Assembly: GCF_021379005.1 (NCBI RefSeq)
Contig: NZ_CP075171.1
Coordinates: 4,588,001-4,652,000, forward strand
From: Leptodesmis sichuanensis A121
GTDB lineage: Bacteria; Cyanobacteriota; Cyanobacteriia; Leptolyngbyales; Leptolyngbyaceae
Direction: 5' to 3'
Length of the DNA: 64,000 bases
Below are positions 34,102 to 43,124 of this stretch, one piece after another. Both the position numbers and the translations under genes were made by a program. The notes beneath the pieces are model-generated. The model ran no database searches and was not told where the DNA came from. It saw only the letters and a program-made list of their open reading frames with translations. Position 1 is the first letter of the stretch. Every line of letters starts with the position of its first letter.

Positions 34102-35136
34102 TTAGCGTTTGATCAGGCTGTGCAAGCGATTTTCAAATATGCTTCCCTCACGAACCGCAATATAATCACATGTTTCCCGAAAATTAGTTTTACTATCTAG
34201 TGCTCTATGGCGTAAGTTCGTATACGAATCTGCCCTCACCCTAAATCTCTCTCCCAAGTGGGTAGAGGGATCCTGTTTGGGAGAAGGGGCTGGGGGATGA
34301 GGGCGGATTGGAATGGTATGTAGACTTCCGCCTTGTTGTACTAGTAGTTCTATCGCTTCTATTCGAAGAAAGCCTTTGTAGATCCTAAAGAGTCGATAAT
34401 GATAATTGTTGAGGAGTTGAACAACTGGATCAGAGGCATCAAACTCCCCATGTCGCTCGAACACAATGCTCCCAATCTGAGATGCATTCAAGGAATTTTT
34501 CATCCCTTCAAGCACCTCAAGTTCATGATCTTCAACATCTATTTTGCAGACGGCGATTTGAGATATATCACTATGCTTTAACCAAGTATCAAAGGTAGTA
34601 ACGTCAACTTGGATGTTTTCCTGTCGTAAGTTAGTATCGTTGTCTTTTGTGATCCGTGCTAATCCAAAATGTGTTCCTTCCACAGTCATTGGAAGTTGCC
34701 CAGAGAAATTTGAAAGGGCTTTTGGAACCAGAGTCACGCAAGAAACGCCGTTTGCCTTCAAATTCTTTGTGAGGCATTCTTGTAAAAAAGGAACTGGTTC
34801 AAAACAATAAATACGACCTAGTGAACCCACATACGGCAAAATTTGGAGAGCTGTATCGCCGATATTAGCACCGATGTCGCAGACAACTTCCCCGGGCCGA
34901 ACAAGACATCTAATTGCAGTAGTGATCCAAGGCTCAAAGTCTCCGAACCAGAATAAATTTTTAACAATGTAGTCTTGTCCGCATGGAAAAGCAACATATT
35001 TTATACCATGCTTGGCTTCAAACATACCGAAATCAGTTGGTACATCGGGGAGTCGGTTCAATAGGTTTGCCCGTGGTTGCTGAAAGGGATAATACTTTGT
35101 TAACGCACGCAGAGCAGCTAAAATCATAGTTCTCAT
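34102..35136 (-). CDS. FkbM-family SAM-dependent methyltransferase with repeat-derived insert
   Basis: The 344-residue protein has the FkbM core: VVCDIGANIGDTALQILPYV (SAM-binding GxxxG region), IYCFEPVPFLQECLTKNLKA, and VTTFDTWLKHSDISQIAVCK followed by IDVEDHELEVLEGM. Family members O-methylate sugars or other hydroxyls, so methylation of the polysaccharide is the natural guess. After residue 275 or so the reading frame runs through a 70-bp palindromic repeat (34233-34303) that encodes PHPPAPSPKQDPSTHLGERF. About 45 further residues follow. The insertion is in frame, and the core is complete without it. The ATG at 35136 follows no strong Shine-Dalgarno. Confidence 0.88.
   Translation of the reverse strand: MRTMILAALRALTKYYPFQQPRANLLNRLPDVPTDFGMFEAKHGIKYVAFPCGQDYIVKNLFWFGDFEPWITTAIRCLVRPGEVVCDIGANIGDTALQILPYVGSLGRIYCFEPVPFLQECLTKNLKANGVSCVTLVPKALSNFSGQLPMTVEGTHFGLARITKDNDTNLRQENIQVDVTTFDTWLKHSDISQIAVCKIDVEDHELEVLEGMKNSLNASQIGSIVFERHGEFDASDPVVQLLNNYHYRLFRIYKGFLRIEAIELLVQQGGSLHTIPIRPHPPAPSPKQDPSTHLGERFRVRADSYTNLRHRALDSKTNFRETCDYIAVREGSIFENRLHSLIKR
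34233..34303 (-). repeat. Palindromic repeat inside the FkbM coding region
   Basis: CCCTCACCCTAAATCTCTCT and, at the other arm, GGGAGAAGGGGCTGGGGGAT form a long imperfect hairpin (CCCTCA...CTCTCCCAA against TTGGGAGAA...TGAGGG). The composition is typical of the widespread cyanobacterial repeats that read PHPPAPSP in one frame. Confidence 0.75.
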
Positions 35137-35148
35137 CTTCTAACAATC

Positions 35149-36411
35149 CTAATTGGGTACTGTGTTTGCAGATCCTGGTGATATGGAAGATTTCACTTCA
35201 CAAGTTGTTTCAGACCTATTGTGTTTGATTCTTTCTATCACTTCCAGAAAAGCATTGACTTCGCAATTGAGGTCTTGCCCATAAAAGACTTCCTTAGAGC
35301 GTTCGCTGTAACGCTGGCGAGTCTCAGAATCGGCCATTTCTAGCATGGCATCTGCGAGAGCATCAGGATTACCGCCAGGATAGACCAACCCGTTATAACG
35401 ATGCCGCACGGTATCGCTGTACCCCCAATTTCCACAGCGATCGCTCAAGATAGGAGGCGTTCCAGACACCATCGCCTCTGACACGACAAGGGGATGGGGA
35501 TCAATCCAGGAGGTGACTACAAACACATCCATTGCCGCATAATAAAGGGGAATTTTGGCTTGGTTGATGAAGCCAAGGTTAATGACCTCTCCGTTTAGTG
35601 CCGCAAGGCGAGTGTTAATCTCGGACTCTAAATCACCTCCGCCAATCATGACTCCCCGGATCCGGGGATCGCGCTGATGGGCTTTGACAATCCCTTCGAT
35701 AAACTCAAAAGGATTTTTGCGATCGATATATTTACCGGCAAACCCATAAATCACGGTATCCGAATCCCAGGAAAGTTTCTGACGAATTTGTAGAATTTCG
35801 TCCGGGTTTTGGGCAATCGATTGCTCAAATCGCTCCCCATCTACCGGGTGGCAGCCTCGCACAATCTTCTCGTCTGAAACACCGTAATGACGCAGGTGGA
35901 TTTCATTATGGTCACCACAGGACAGCCAGTAGTCAGCCAGGTTGAGCATCCAGGGATACAGAATTGACATCGCAATGCGACGCGAGCGACTATAGCGACC
36001 ATCTGACATGATGGTGGCATCATTCTGCATAATCAGAGGAATGCCACGGAGTTTGCACAGAAGAGCCGTCAACCGATAGGAGTAGTTAACGAAGCTCTGC
36101 ATAAAAATGGCATCAAAATTCTCTTTCGTCAGCCGACTAACCAAGTCCGGACTAATCACGCTCTTTTTCTGTTGGGATGGCACCTTGCCAGAGAGATCCT
36201 TTAAATACTCGTATTCATATCCACTCAACAGATCAACGTCCCAGGGTTGAGAACTGCCGCCCAGATCGCGATCGCCCCCCCCCTGGTTTTCGTCAGAAAG
36301 ATAAAGCACTTTAAGGGAAAGTCCAGGTTGTTCACTTAGCTTCCGCCAGAGTGGACCATGATGCTGAGTTGGATGAGTAAAGACGACTCCTAACCGAAAT
36401 GTATCATTCAT
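35149..36411 (-). CDS. GT4-family glycosyltransferase
   Basis: The ATG at 36411 gives MNDTFRLGVVFTHPTQHHGP (420 residues). A TTG thirty bases upstream would add an unlikely tail and overlap the next gene. The N-terminal HPTQHHGPLWRKL carries the acceptor-side histidines. The donor domain has VIYGFAGKYIDRKNPFEFIE, RGVMIGGGDLESEINTRLAAL and the EX7E-like DPHPLVVSEAMVSGTPPILS. A TKENFDAIFMQSFVNYSY segment suggests the usual GT-B linker. It is immediately upstream of the FkbM gene (12 bp) and 20 bp downstream of another GT4, so it is clearly in the operon. The sugar specificity is unknown. Confidence 0.9.
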   Translation of the reverse strand: MNDTFRLGVVFTHPTQHHGPLWRKLSEQPGLSLKVLYLSDENQGGGDRDLGGSSQPWDVDLLSGYEYEYLKDLSGKVPSQQKKSVISPDLVSRLTKENFDAIFMQSFVNYSYRLTALLCKLRGIPLIMQNDATIMSDGRYSRSRRIAMSILYPWMLNLADYWLSCGDHNEIHLRHYGVSDEKIVRGCHPVDGERFEQSIAQNPDEILQIRQKLSWDSDTVIYGFAGKYIDRKNPFEFIEGIVKAHQRDPRIRGVMIGGGDLESEINTRLAALNGEVINLGFINQAKIPLYYAAMDVFVVTSWIDPHPLVVSEAMVSGTPPILSDRCGNWGYSDTVRHRYNGLVYPGGNPDALADAMLEMADSETRQRYSERSKEVFYGQDLNCEVNAFLEVIERIKHNRSETTCEVKSSISPGSANTVPN

Positions 36412-36430
36412 AATTTGCAGCCATAAACAG

Positions 36431-37495
36431 TTAATCTTCAAAAATACAACTCATGAAATCACCCAAAACCAGATTCATCGCAAATTTCTGTTCCATTATC
36501 TGGCGGCTGCTTTGCTTCATTGACTCAATTAGAGCTTTGTTTTGAACTAATAGACTTAGTTGATCCAGTAATTCTTCTTGAGAATTACAAATATATCCAT
36601 TGATACCATTTTGAATAATTTCAGAGGCGCCTAAGGCGTTTTTAGTCGTTAGAACTGCCAGCCCAGCGCAGGCTGCTTCTCCAATTACACTTGGATAAGC
36701 ATCACATTTTGTTGGAAGAACGAAGATATCATGACCTTTAAATAGTTCAATGTGTTCAGTTTGACCATACTGAATATTTGTTCGAATCGTTACATTACTA
36801 AAGTTTCCTGGATGCTGCCCCGTAACTATCGTCATCCGCAAATTTGGTCTATGTTGTTTTACAAACCAATTTAGTAGAACATCCCCTCCCTTCCGTTGAA
36901 AGTCTCCGCCCACAAATAGAATCTTCACAATGCCGTCATTGCGATCAGAACTGGGAATAAATAGATCGAGATCAACTGAAAATGGCAATCGACCCTTTCT
37001 AAGTTTATGGTGAGGGACATCATAATCTCTTGCAATTTCATCTAAGACAGCATCAGTCAGACCAATCACATATTTTTGGGAATTAAGCACCTGTCTATGA
37101 ATAAAAGTCAACCATGGTGGAGACATAGTCTTACCATCAATAGCTTCATAAAGCTTCCGAGTCCAATCCGTCACTATACAACTGCAACTACGTTTAGTGG
37201 CTGGATAGGCGAAAAGAGCCGGACTGACTCCTTGAAAAAGAATACTTCTCCCCTCTCGGTTTGCCTCACGAATCTGCTTTTGCAGTTCAATAGAAGCAAG
37301 AGATCTCTTTCCAACAGTCAAAAAAAGTCTCAGAAGAGAATTTGAATATTTTTGAGTGGGGACAAACTGATCAGGAACGAAGCGATAAACCCTTAAATCA
37401 ACATGATTTGCAAAAAAATCAATATACCTCCTCTCAAAAGTTTTGCTGCCAAAATCTACTGGGAATGTAACTAATAAAAGTTTCTTTTTCATCAT
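36431..37495 (-). CDS. GT4-family glycosyltransferase
   Basis: A 354-residue GT-B enzyme. Its donor domain carries VKILFVGGDFQRKGGDVLLN (GT4 phosphate-binding start), MTIVTGQHPGNFSNV and the EX7E-like CDAYPSVIGEAACAGLAVLT. Its N-terminal half (LLLVTFPVDFGSKTFERRYI) shows weak conservation, as expected for the acceptor side. Two adjacent ATG codons exist (37495 and 37492). The first overlaps the TGA of the upstream gene (ATGATGA), showing translational coupling with the GT4 at 37492-38622. Base composition is somewhat AT-rich. The acceptor and sugar are unknown. Confidence 0.88.
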   Translation of the reverse strand: MMKKKLLLVTFPVDFGSKTFERRYIDFFANHVDLRVYRFVPDQFVPTQKYSNSLLRLFLTVGKRSLASIELQKQIREANREGRSILFQGVSPALFAYPATKRSCSCIVTDWTRKLYEAIDGKTMSPPWLTFIHRQVLNSQKYVIGLTDAVLDEIARDYDVPHHKLRKGRLPFSVDLDLFIPSSDRNDGIVKILFVGGDFQRKGGDVLLNWFVKQHRPNLRMTIVTGQHPGNFSNVTIRTNIQYGQTEHIELFKGHDIFVLPTKCDAYPSVIGEAACAGLAVLTTKNALGASEIIQNGINGYICNSQEELLDQLSLLVQNKALIESMKQSSRQIMEQKFAMNLVLGDFMSCIFED

Positions 37496-38622
37496 TTACG
37501 AAGTTCTCTTAAATAATGAAGTAATCCAGTCTGATAAACTCCAGATATTTTTTCTGCCACTTTTTCCCATGTAAATGACTGAATTCTCTCGAGTCCCTTC
37601 TCTCGTAACTCCTGATAGTAAATGGGATTTTGGTGAAGGTAATAAACTGTATCTGCAATGGCTTGACTATCTTTTGGATCAACTAGAATTCCAGCACCAC
37701 CGACCACTTCAGGCATCGCTGAAACATTTGAGGTAATTACTGGCGTACCGCAAGCCATCGCTTCTAAAAGCGTGATGCCAAAGCCCTCATGAAAAGAAGG
37801 TGCAACAAGAACGTCAGCTGCATTGTAAACTTTGACCAGGGTGTTTTTATCCAGGCAGCCTAAATACTTGATAGAATCTTTAAGATCATTCGCTTGAATA
37901 AAACGCTTATCTTCATCTGTGAAATCATCGCTCACTTTCCAGAACTGAACGGATAAACCTTGTTGTTTAATCCGTTCAAGCGCTTTGAGAATCCCAGTCA
38001 GGTTTTTGCGCGGATGGTTGCCGCCAACATTTAACAGGCAAAATGTATCAGGAGAAACATTGAGTTCATAGCGAAAGGCTTGAGCTTGTTCCTCAGGAAG
38101 TGGATGAAACAGGGAATCCACGGCATTCGGAATAACCGTGATCCGGATGGGATCGATGTTGAGAACTTTATTGATATTTTTGGCTGTCTCCGACGAGACC
38201 GCAACAATCGCATCAGCCTGCTCCATCCCTTCGATCGAGTAACGTCCCAGGCGGTCGCTAACAAAGGGTAATCTAACTGACCCTTGGAGATTTTCCGGGT
38301 AAAGTAGGTTAATTAGGTCATGACAGGTCACCACGACAGGTTTACCGGCTTTTTTGAGCCAGCGAACAATGTGAGCATCGCTGTGATCCACAATGTGAAA
38401 AATGTCTGCTGTCTGCTGCTGGACTTCCTGCGGAAACCGCCAGAACCGCTCATAGGCTTTCTGCGCCCGAATCACTGGAGACTTGGTGGTTCTATCAAAT
38501 GGGCGCGGACGTAACTCAACAATTTCCCAATCAGGATTTACACTCTTGAGCCCTGCAATCAGACCATCCGCATAAACATCCATACTGAAGTGAGGCATGG
38601 TCCGTACAAAAGCAATTTTCAT
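37492..38622 (-). CDS. GT4-family glycosyltransferase
   Basis: The ATG at 38622 (MKIAFVRTMPHFSMDVYADG) starts the conserved domain; an in-frame ATG 16 codons upstream adds an unconserved leader and is rejected. The 376-residue product has a His-rich acceptor segment (DIFHIVDHSDAHIVRWLKK). The donor domain has CLLNVGGNHPRKNLTGILKA, and the EX7E box FHEGFGITLLEAMACGTPVI is perfect. NVSAMPEVVGGAGILVDP after it resembles mannosyltransferase-type GT4 enzymes, although that is only a similarity of motif. Its stop overlaps the start of the following transferase. It probably acts in the middle of the repeat-unit assembly. Confidence 0.92.
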   Translation of the reverse strand: MKIAFVRTMPHFSMDVYADGLIAGLKSVNPDWEIVELRPRPFDRTTKSPVIRAQKAYERFWRFPQEVQQQTADIFHIVDHSDAHIVRWLKKAGKPVVVTCHDLINLLYPENLQGSVRLPFVSDRLGRYSIEGMEQADAIVAVSSETAKNINKVLNIDPIRITVIPNAVDSLFHPLPEEQAQAFRYELNVSPDTFCLLNVGGNHPRKNLTGILKALERIKQQGLSVQFWKVSDDFTDEDKRFIQANDLKDSIKYLGCLDKNTLVKVYNAADVLVAPSFHEGFGITLLEAMACGTPVITSNVSAMPEVVGGAGILVDPKDSQAIADTVYYLHQNPIYYQELREKGLERIQSFTWEKVAEKISGVYQTGLLHYLRELRK

Positions 38623-38701
38623 GGTTACTTGTGAGAGCACATTGAAACAACTAAAGGAATTACAAGACATATGAATATGTCAACAGTAATTGATGTACTC
38701 G

Positions 38702-39811
38702 TTAAACACCGAGCAGATACTTCGCGGACCATTTGTGCTTAAGCATTAAAGACACAGTTATCCAACTCAGTAAAAAGGTAGTCATGGAAATGATAAGCAT
38801 GGAGATGACGGTGACCTGACTTTTAAAACCCAGTCTTGAAAGAAACAGTTTACTGACATTCATTGGAATAGGATGGAGCAAATAGATACCAAAGGAGCAT
38901 ACACCCAAGCTTGAGACTATCCTGCCTAAGTTAGAGTTATTCCTGTTACTCCACTCATTGATAGGCTGCGATATGGAGATTCCAAAGAGGAGGAGAGAAT
39001 AGGCCATGATCAGATCTCTCACAGTTCCGGGGAGGAAAAGATTTCCAAAAATGTCAGCGATAAGGAATAAAATAAAAGTGATTATGATTGATATACGTGA
39101 AAGCCACAAAACCCGGTCTTTTGAAAAAACTCGGCTGAGAATGATTGCTACGAAAAAGTAAGGTAGACATAGTAGAACCCAATATGCATAAACAAGCGCA
39201 AGCTTAAGACTAGGATAGGCATCAATATTTAGCGAAAGCGCCTCCAGAACTCCCTGAAAAGCCAAACTGGAACCGATCTTCCATCCATTTCCAGAAACTG
39301 AAACCAATTCACGAGTAGCAATGCTTACCAAACAGAAAAAGATGATAATCTTAGTCTGAATATCTGAGAAATAGTTTTTGAACAAGATTAAAGTACTACC
39401 TGCAAGCAAAAGCGGTAAGAAATAAAGATGATAGGACGCGCCTCCACAGAAAGCTATGGCGAGTGGATCTTGAAACAGTTGATCTAATCTATCGAGTTGA
39501 TTTGACTTGTAGAAAAAAAATAGCCTTAGCAGCAGGTAGATGACGCTCCAGAGTACATAGGGTATGACTATTCTTTCCAGTCTTGATTTCCAGAACTCTA
39601 GGGAAGATCCGGCTCTTGGTTTATGCATCATGAAATAGAATGATGCAGCCAGGAAAAATGGGACGGCAAAGTAAAATAAAAGTCTGAAACTAATCGCTTC
39701 TTGATCGATAGGAACACCCCAAGTTTCATCGCCTGAATGTACTAAAATAACTGCGTAGGCAGCGATTCCCCTACACAGGTCAATTCCTAATACCCTCTTG
39801 TTTTGACTCAT
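38702..39811 (-). CDS. Acyltransferase-3 family integral membrane protein
   Basis: The ATG at 39811 (MSQNKRVLGIDLCRGIAAYA) is chosen over a TTG two codons upstream; the product is 369 residues. The N-terminal GIDLCRGIAAYAVILVHSGD carries the family R-G-x-A and the key His. FYFAVPFFLAASFYFM and SRLERIVIPYVLWSVIYLL are canonical acyltransferase-3 segments. In all about ten transmembrane helices are visible, ending in a basic C-terminus. Known relatives (OafA, WecH, ExoZ) transfer acetyl or other acyl groups to surface sugars. Its place among glycosyltransferases supports O-acetylation of the polysaccharide. The gene is AT-rich. Confidence 0.9.
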   Translation of the reverse strand: MSQNKRVLGIDLCRGIAAYAVILVHSGDETWGVPIDQEAISFRLLFYFAVPFFLAASFYFMMHKPRAGSSLEFWKSRLERIVIPYVLWSVIYLLLRLFFFYKSNQLDRLDQLFQDPLAIAFCGGASYHLYFLPLLLAGSTLILFKNYFSDIQTKIIIFFCLVSIATRELVSVSGNGWKIGSSLAFQGVLEALSLNIDAYPSLKLALVYAYWVLLCLPYFFVAIILSRVFSKDRVLWLSRISIIITFILFLIADIFGNLFLPGTVRDLIMAYSLLLFGISISQPINEWSNRNNSNLGRIVSSLGVCSFGIYLLHPIPMNVSKLFLSRLGFKSQVTVISMLIISMTTFLLSWITVSLMLKHKWSAKYLLGV

Positions 39812-39843
39812 AAGCAATTTTCATATTAAACTAATTTTTTGCC

Positions 39844-40899
39844 TTAGCTAACCAATGTACGAACTCGAATTAATGCCCAATCAATGACTTTTGGGCGAAG
39901 ATGGGGAGCATATAACCAAGTAATGCCAAATTTCGCAAGCGGCCTAGGCATCAGTCCTACCCAGATGAACCAGATACTATAAATGACTCGTTTCGGCCAG
40001 TTGAATCCGGAGAATTGCCAGAGGGATCGAAGTCCCCAGTAAATGAGCTGGGGGGAACGATCTGAGGAAACGGGGTGAAGTTGAGGTTCCAGCCGTAGAG
40101 AGGCTAAACGAGACCACAAACGACCGAGCGATCGCATTTCCACATCAGAGGGAACTTCAAAACCAAATTCTTTGGCTCGCTGCTGCAACAGAGCAAAGTT
40201 TTGCAAGTCATGTTGAACAAATCGGCGAAAGCGGCTGCCTGAGACCGAGGTCAAGGCCCATTGGTTGCTATCGTGAATGCGATAAGCCCCAAGGGAATCT
40301 TCAATGCCGACGAGATCCCCATAAAAGGGGATTGAGATCATTAAGTAGTCATCCGCTGTGGTCTTATAGGCATCAGGAATTGGGACTATCTGAGCTAAGG
40401 CTGCTCGACTGTAGGCATTACCGCTCATGGGAGTACTCACATACCCCCCATCTTGCAGCAACTGTCGCCACACCTCTCCAGAAGCCAATTTCATCGTGGT
40501 TGTAGGAATAAAGGTTCCTGATGGCTTACTTTCGGCATCCACCACTTGAAGCCGATAGTGAATTTTGGCAACTTCCGGCTTCCATGCCTCTACAACCCGC
40601 TCAGCAGTCATTGGTAAAAGATAGTCATCGGAGTCTAGAAAAAGAATGATATCACCATGACTGGCGGCAAAGCCATTATTGAGGGCCGCTCCTTGTTTGC
40701 CATTTTCTTGAAAGATGGGGGTAATGCGATCGCCATATCCAGCAATGACCCCACGGGAGTTATCGGTGGAACCGTCATCGACCACAATTACTTCGATATG
40801 CGGATAAGTTTGGTTTAATCCACTATCGATGGCTTGGGCTAGGAAGCGATCGTAATTATAGTTATTGATAATAATGCTGACGAGAGGCTCATTCGCCAT
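39844..40899 (-). CDS. GT2-family glycosyltransferase
   Basis: The ATG at 40899 (MANEPLVSIIINNYNYDRFL) has a good Shine-Dalgarno (AAGGTC) 7 bp upstream; a longer form starting at 40941 is less likely. This 351-residue GT-A enzyme has the GT2 pattern: SIIINNYNYDRFLAQAIDSG, IEVIVVDDGSTDNSRGVI (first Asp of the nucleotide site), KQGAALNNGFAASHGDII and FLDSDDYLLP (the DxD metal site). The C-terminal half binds the acceptor and ends with a hydrophobic, basic stretch that may contact the membrane. It inverts configuration in known members. It lies between the acyltransferase and the fucosyltransferase genes on the same strand. Confidence 0.92.
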   Translation of the reverse strand: MANEPLVSIIINNYNYDRFLAQAIDSGLNQTYPHIEVIVVDDGSTDNSRGVIAGYGDRITPIFQENGKQGAALNNGFAASHGDIILFLDSDDYLLPMTAERVVEAWKPEVAKIHYRLQVVDAESKPSGTFIPTTTMKLASGEVWRQLLQDGGYVSTPMSGNAYSRAALAQIVPIPDAYKTTADDYLMISIPFYGDLVGIEDSLGAYRIHDSNQWALTSVSGSRFRRFVQHDLQNFALLQQRAKEFGFEVPSDVEMRSLGRLWSRLASLRLEPQLHPVSSDRSPQLIYWGLRSLWQFSGFNWPKRVIYSIWFIWVGLMPRPLAKFGITWLYAPHLRPKVIDWALIRVRTLVS

Positions 40900-40977
40900 A
40901 TTTAGACCTTCATGCTTAAATAACAACTCTCCCATTGCCAACTACTTTCTCAATATGCTTTTAGCTAATCTTTCTTC

Positions 40978-41880
40978 CTATTGTGAAACAGTGAGGCCGT
41001 GCTGCTTAGACAACCTAATCCAGTCAGAAGGAATAAAATCAGATGCAACAGCCTCTCTATCATTCCAAGGGCTTGGGCAGATGACTAACTTATCCTGATA
41101 ATCTGACAACCAGGCTCCCCACCAGCTAAACGTGCTATTTGCAATGACAAGGTGATGACATCGACTCATTAAATACAAAGCTTTTGCAGGTTTAAATCCC
41201 TCTACAAAAACAAGCGGGCATTTGAGGGATGCAAACATTTCACGACAATAATCAATATCGTCTGAAAAAACAAGAATGTGATCAACGGGTCGCCTGGCTT
41301 GAATCAAGGCGATCGCCTCAAGATAATAGGCATCTGAACACACGCCCAAGTGCGGTAATCCAACAAAGTCACCTCTCCTGACACTCACCGCCAAGCATTC
41401 TGTCTCCCTGGTTAAATGGAGAAGTTTTGAGAGTGGTTCACAGATGAATTCACCCTTTAAAGAGAAAGCTTTGAGTAGGATATCTTTGTCTGGAAACAGT
41501 TTAGTTGACTGAAAAAAACCAGTATAAAACTTATACAACTGCGCCAAAACCATTTCACCATCACCGCTCTCACCCTCTATAAATAGGTTGTCTGGGCGGT
41601 AGAACTTTCTAGTCATCGGATGATGGAGCACCCTAACCGTCAGTGCATCTAGCTGAGAGCAATATTGAAAATAGTCGAATACAGCTAGCTCCTTAAACAA
41701 GAATCTTTCAAACCCTTTGGCCGTGGCAACGTAGTCCTCCAGTAAAACCTGAACTCCATATTTCTGCGAAATGTTCAGAGCTAAGGCTAATTGAAATAAC
41801 TGATTGCCCAGTCTGCCTTGCAGCCTTATGAAAGCCGCTGTAGAGTGCCTCCTATTTATATTTTCACTATTGTTAGTCAT
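40978..41880 (-). CDS. Alpha-1,2-fucosyltransferase-like (GT11)
   Basis: The 300-residue protein shows the GT11 landmarks: FIRLQGRLGNQLFQLALALN at the N-terminus (R-L-G-N-Q-x-F), the GDP-fucose-binding motif AVSVRRGDFVGL followed by AYYLEAIALIQ, VFSDDIDYCREMF, and HHLVIANSTFSWWGAWL near the C-terminus. Known role: transfer of L-fucose from GDP-fucose to the 2-hydroxyl of a galactose acceptor. GDP-fucose would come from gmd-fcl at 22.1-24.2 kb in this window. Members of GT11 also include galactosyl- and rhamnosyl-type enzymes, so the exact acceptor and linkage are not proven. It is cytosolic or peripheral to the membrane. Confidence 0.93.
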   Translation of the reverse strand: MTNNSENINRRHSTAAFIRLQGRLGNQLFQLALALNISQKYGVQVLLEDYVATAKGFERFLFKELAVFDYFQYCSQLDALTVRVLHHPMTRKFYRPDNLFIEGESGDGEMVLAQLYKFYTGFFQSTKLFPDKDILLKAFSLKGEFICEPLSKLLHLTRETECLAVSVRRGDFVGLPHLGVCSDAYYLEAIALIQARRPVDHILVFSDDIDYCREMFASLKCPLVFVEGFKPAKALYLMSRCHHLVIANSTFSWWGAWLSDYQDKLVICPSPWNDREAVASDFIPSDWIRLSKQHGLTVSQ

Positions 41881-41920
41881 GGTTTTGGTTTTACTCAGGG
41901 ATTTTTCCTACATCTTGACT

Positions 41921-43075
41921 TCACACAATAGACATTAGCAGTTCTTTAACTGCTTTACCTGCCACTCGCCAATTCAAACGTGATTCGTATTCATGAAAAG
42001 CTGAAAGTGCCAGCTCTTTGTACTTAGCATAATCTGTAAATACATTGTGGATATATTCACAGTACTCGCTGGGATCGGCATCTCTATCAAATAATTTTCC
42101 GTTCAAATCATCTTTGATCATGGTTGGAATTCCACCCACCCTTCTAGAAATACAGGGTACTCCCAGTGCATTTGCTTCGCAAAAGACAATTGGAGTACAA
42201 TCTGCGATCGAAGGCAAAATTAAAAAGTGGGAATCGGCTATAAGCTGGTATATCTTGCTCTTTCCATCGGTGCTGGCTTTACTAATAAAGCCCAGCGGTT
42301 TCACAAAGCTAGGCAATGGTTCTTGGTCAGGTGGTTGACAACCTACCAAGGTTAGTTCTGTGTTTAAACCCGAATCATTTAACCGCTTAGCTACCTCTAG
42401 AGCAACATCCCCTCCCTTACGGAACCAATCAACGCCTAAAAATAGAAGCTTGCACTTATCAATTGGTCTAGCTTCAATGGAAGCTCTAATTTCATCAATG
42501 CTTTTTATGCTTTCGATATTGGCTCCAAAGGGCACAACTTTGACCTTCTTAGGATCAGCATTGTAATAATTAATGGCAGTTTGGGCAGCCCACTCGGAAG
42601 AATATATCGCTAACTTAGACTTCTCTAGGCTAATATTTTGAGTCAAATGAGCAGTTTTAAGCGATTCTTTACAGAGATTACTATATGCAGGATAAAAATC
42701 TATTAGATTGGCGAAAGTTGCATCCGCCCAAAAAGTAATTGGTTGATCACATTCAAGATAAGCAACAGAGTCGCTGGATGCGCTAAAAACTATATCAGGT
42801 TGGCTATAACGAATCTTCTTAGAAATCTGGGCTGCATAGTCTTTCAAAACTAAAGGTTCGATATACTTCACATAGTTTTTTCTCAAAATTTTATAGTAAC
42901 GACTTTTACACTTACCAAGAATCCTAAGTGGAAGCCTGTCTTCCAGGGGACCAATATAATCAAGAGAAACTGATTGTTGTTTTATCGCTTGGGCTATGTA
43001 GTAGCCAGTTCCAGACCAGTTGTTTGGAACACTCAAAGTTCTTGCATCAAAAGGAGTAACATAAGCCACTCTCAT
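41921..43075 (-). CDS. GT4-family glycosyltransferase
   Basis: A 384-residue GT-B protein. MRVAYVTPFDARTLSVPNNW is the acceptor-side start, including a P-x-N-W-S-G-T-G-Y loop. The donor domain shows CKLLFLGVDWFRKGGDVALE, TELTLVGCQPPDQEPLPSFV and an EX7E-like box IADCTPIVFCEANALGVPCI with SRRVGGIPTMI. Its overall look (KGGDVA) is close to the GT4 at 36431, so the two may be paralogues. The ABC exporter gene is 49 bp upstream and the GT11 gene is 40 bp downstream. Moderately AT-rich. The sugar is unknown. Confidence 0.9.
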   Translation of the reverse strand: MRVAYVTPFDARTLSVPNNWSGTGYYIAQAIKQQSVSLDYIGPLEDRLPLRILGKCKSRYYKILRKNYVKYIEPLVLKDYAAQISKKIRYSQPDIVFSASSDSVAYLECDQPITFWADATFANLIDFYPAYSNLCKESLKTAHLTQNISLEKSKLAIYSSEWAAQTAINYYNADPKKVKVVPFGANIESIKSIDEIRASIEARPIDKCKLLFLGVDWFRKGGDVALEVAKRLNDSGLNTELTLVGCQPPDQEPLPSFVKPLGFISKASTDGKSKIYQLIADSHFLILPSIADCTPIVFCEANALGVPCISRRVGGIPTMIKDDLNGKLFDRDADPSEYCEYIHNVFTDYAKYKELALSAFHEYESRLNWRVAGKAVKELLMSIV

Positions 43076-43124
43076 AAACTAATTTTCCTTTCACATCATT
43101 GATTATGACAATAGTTCAGCATTT

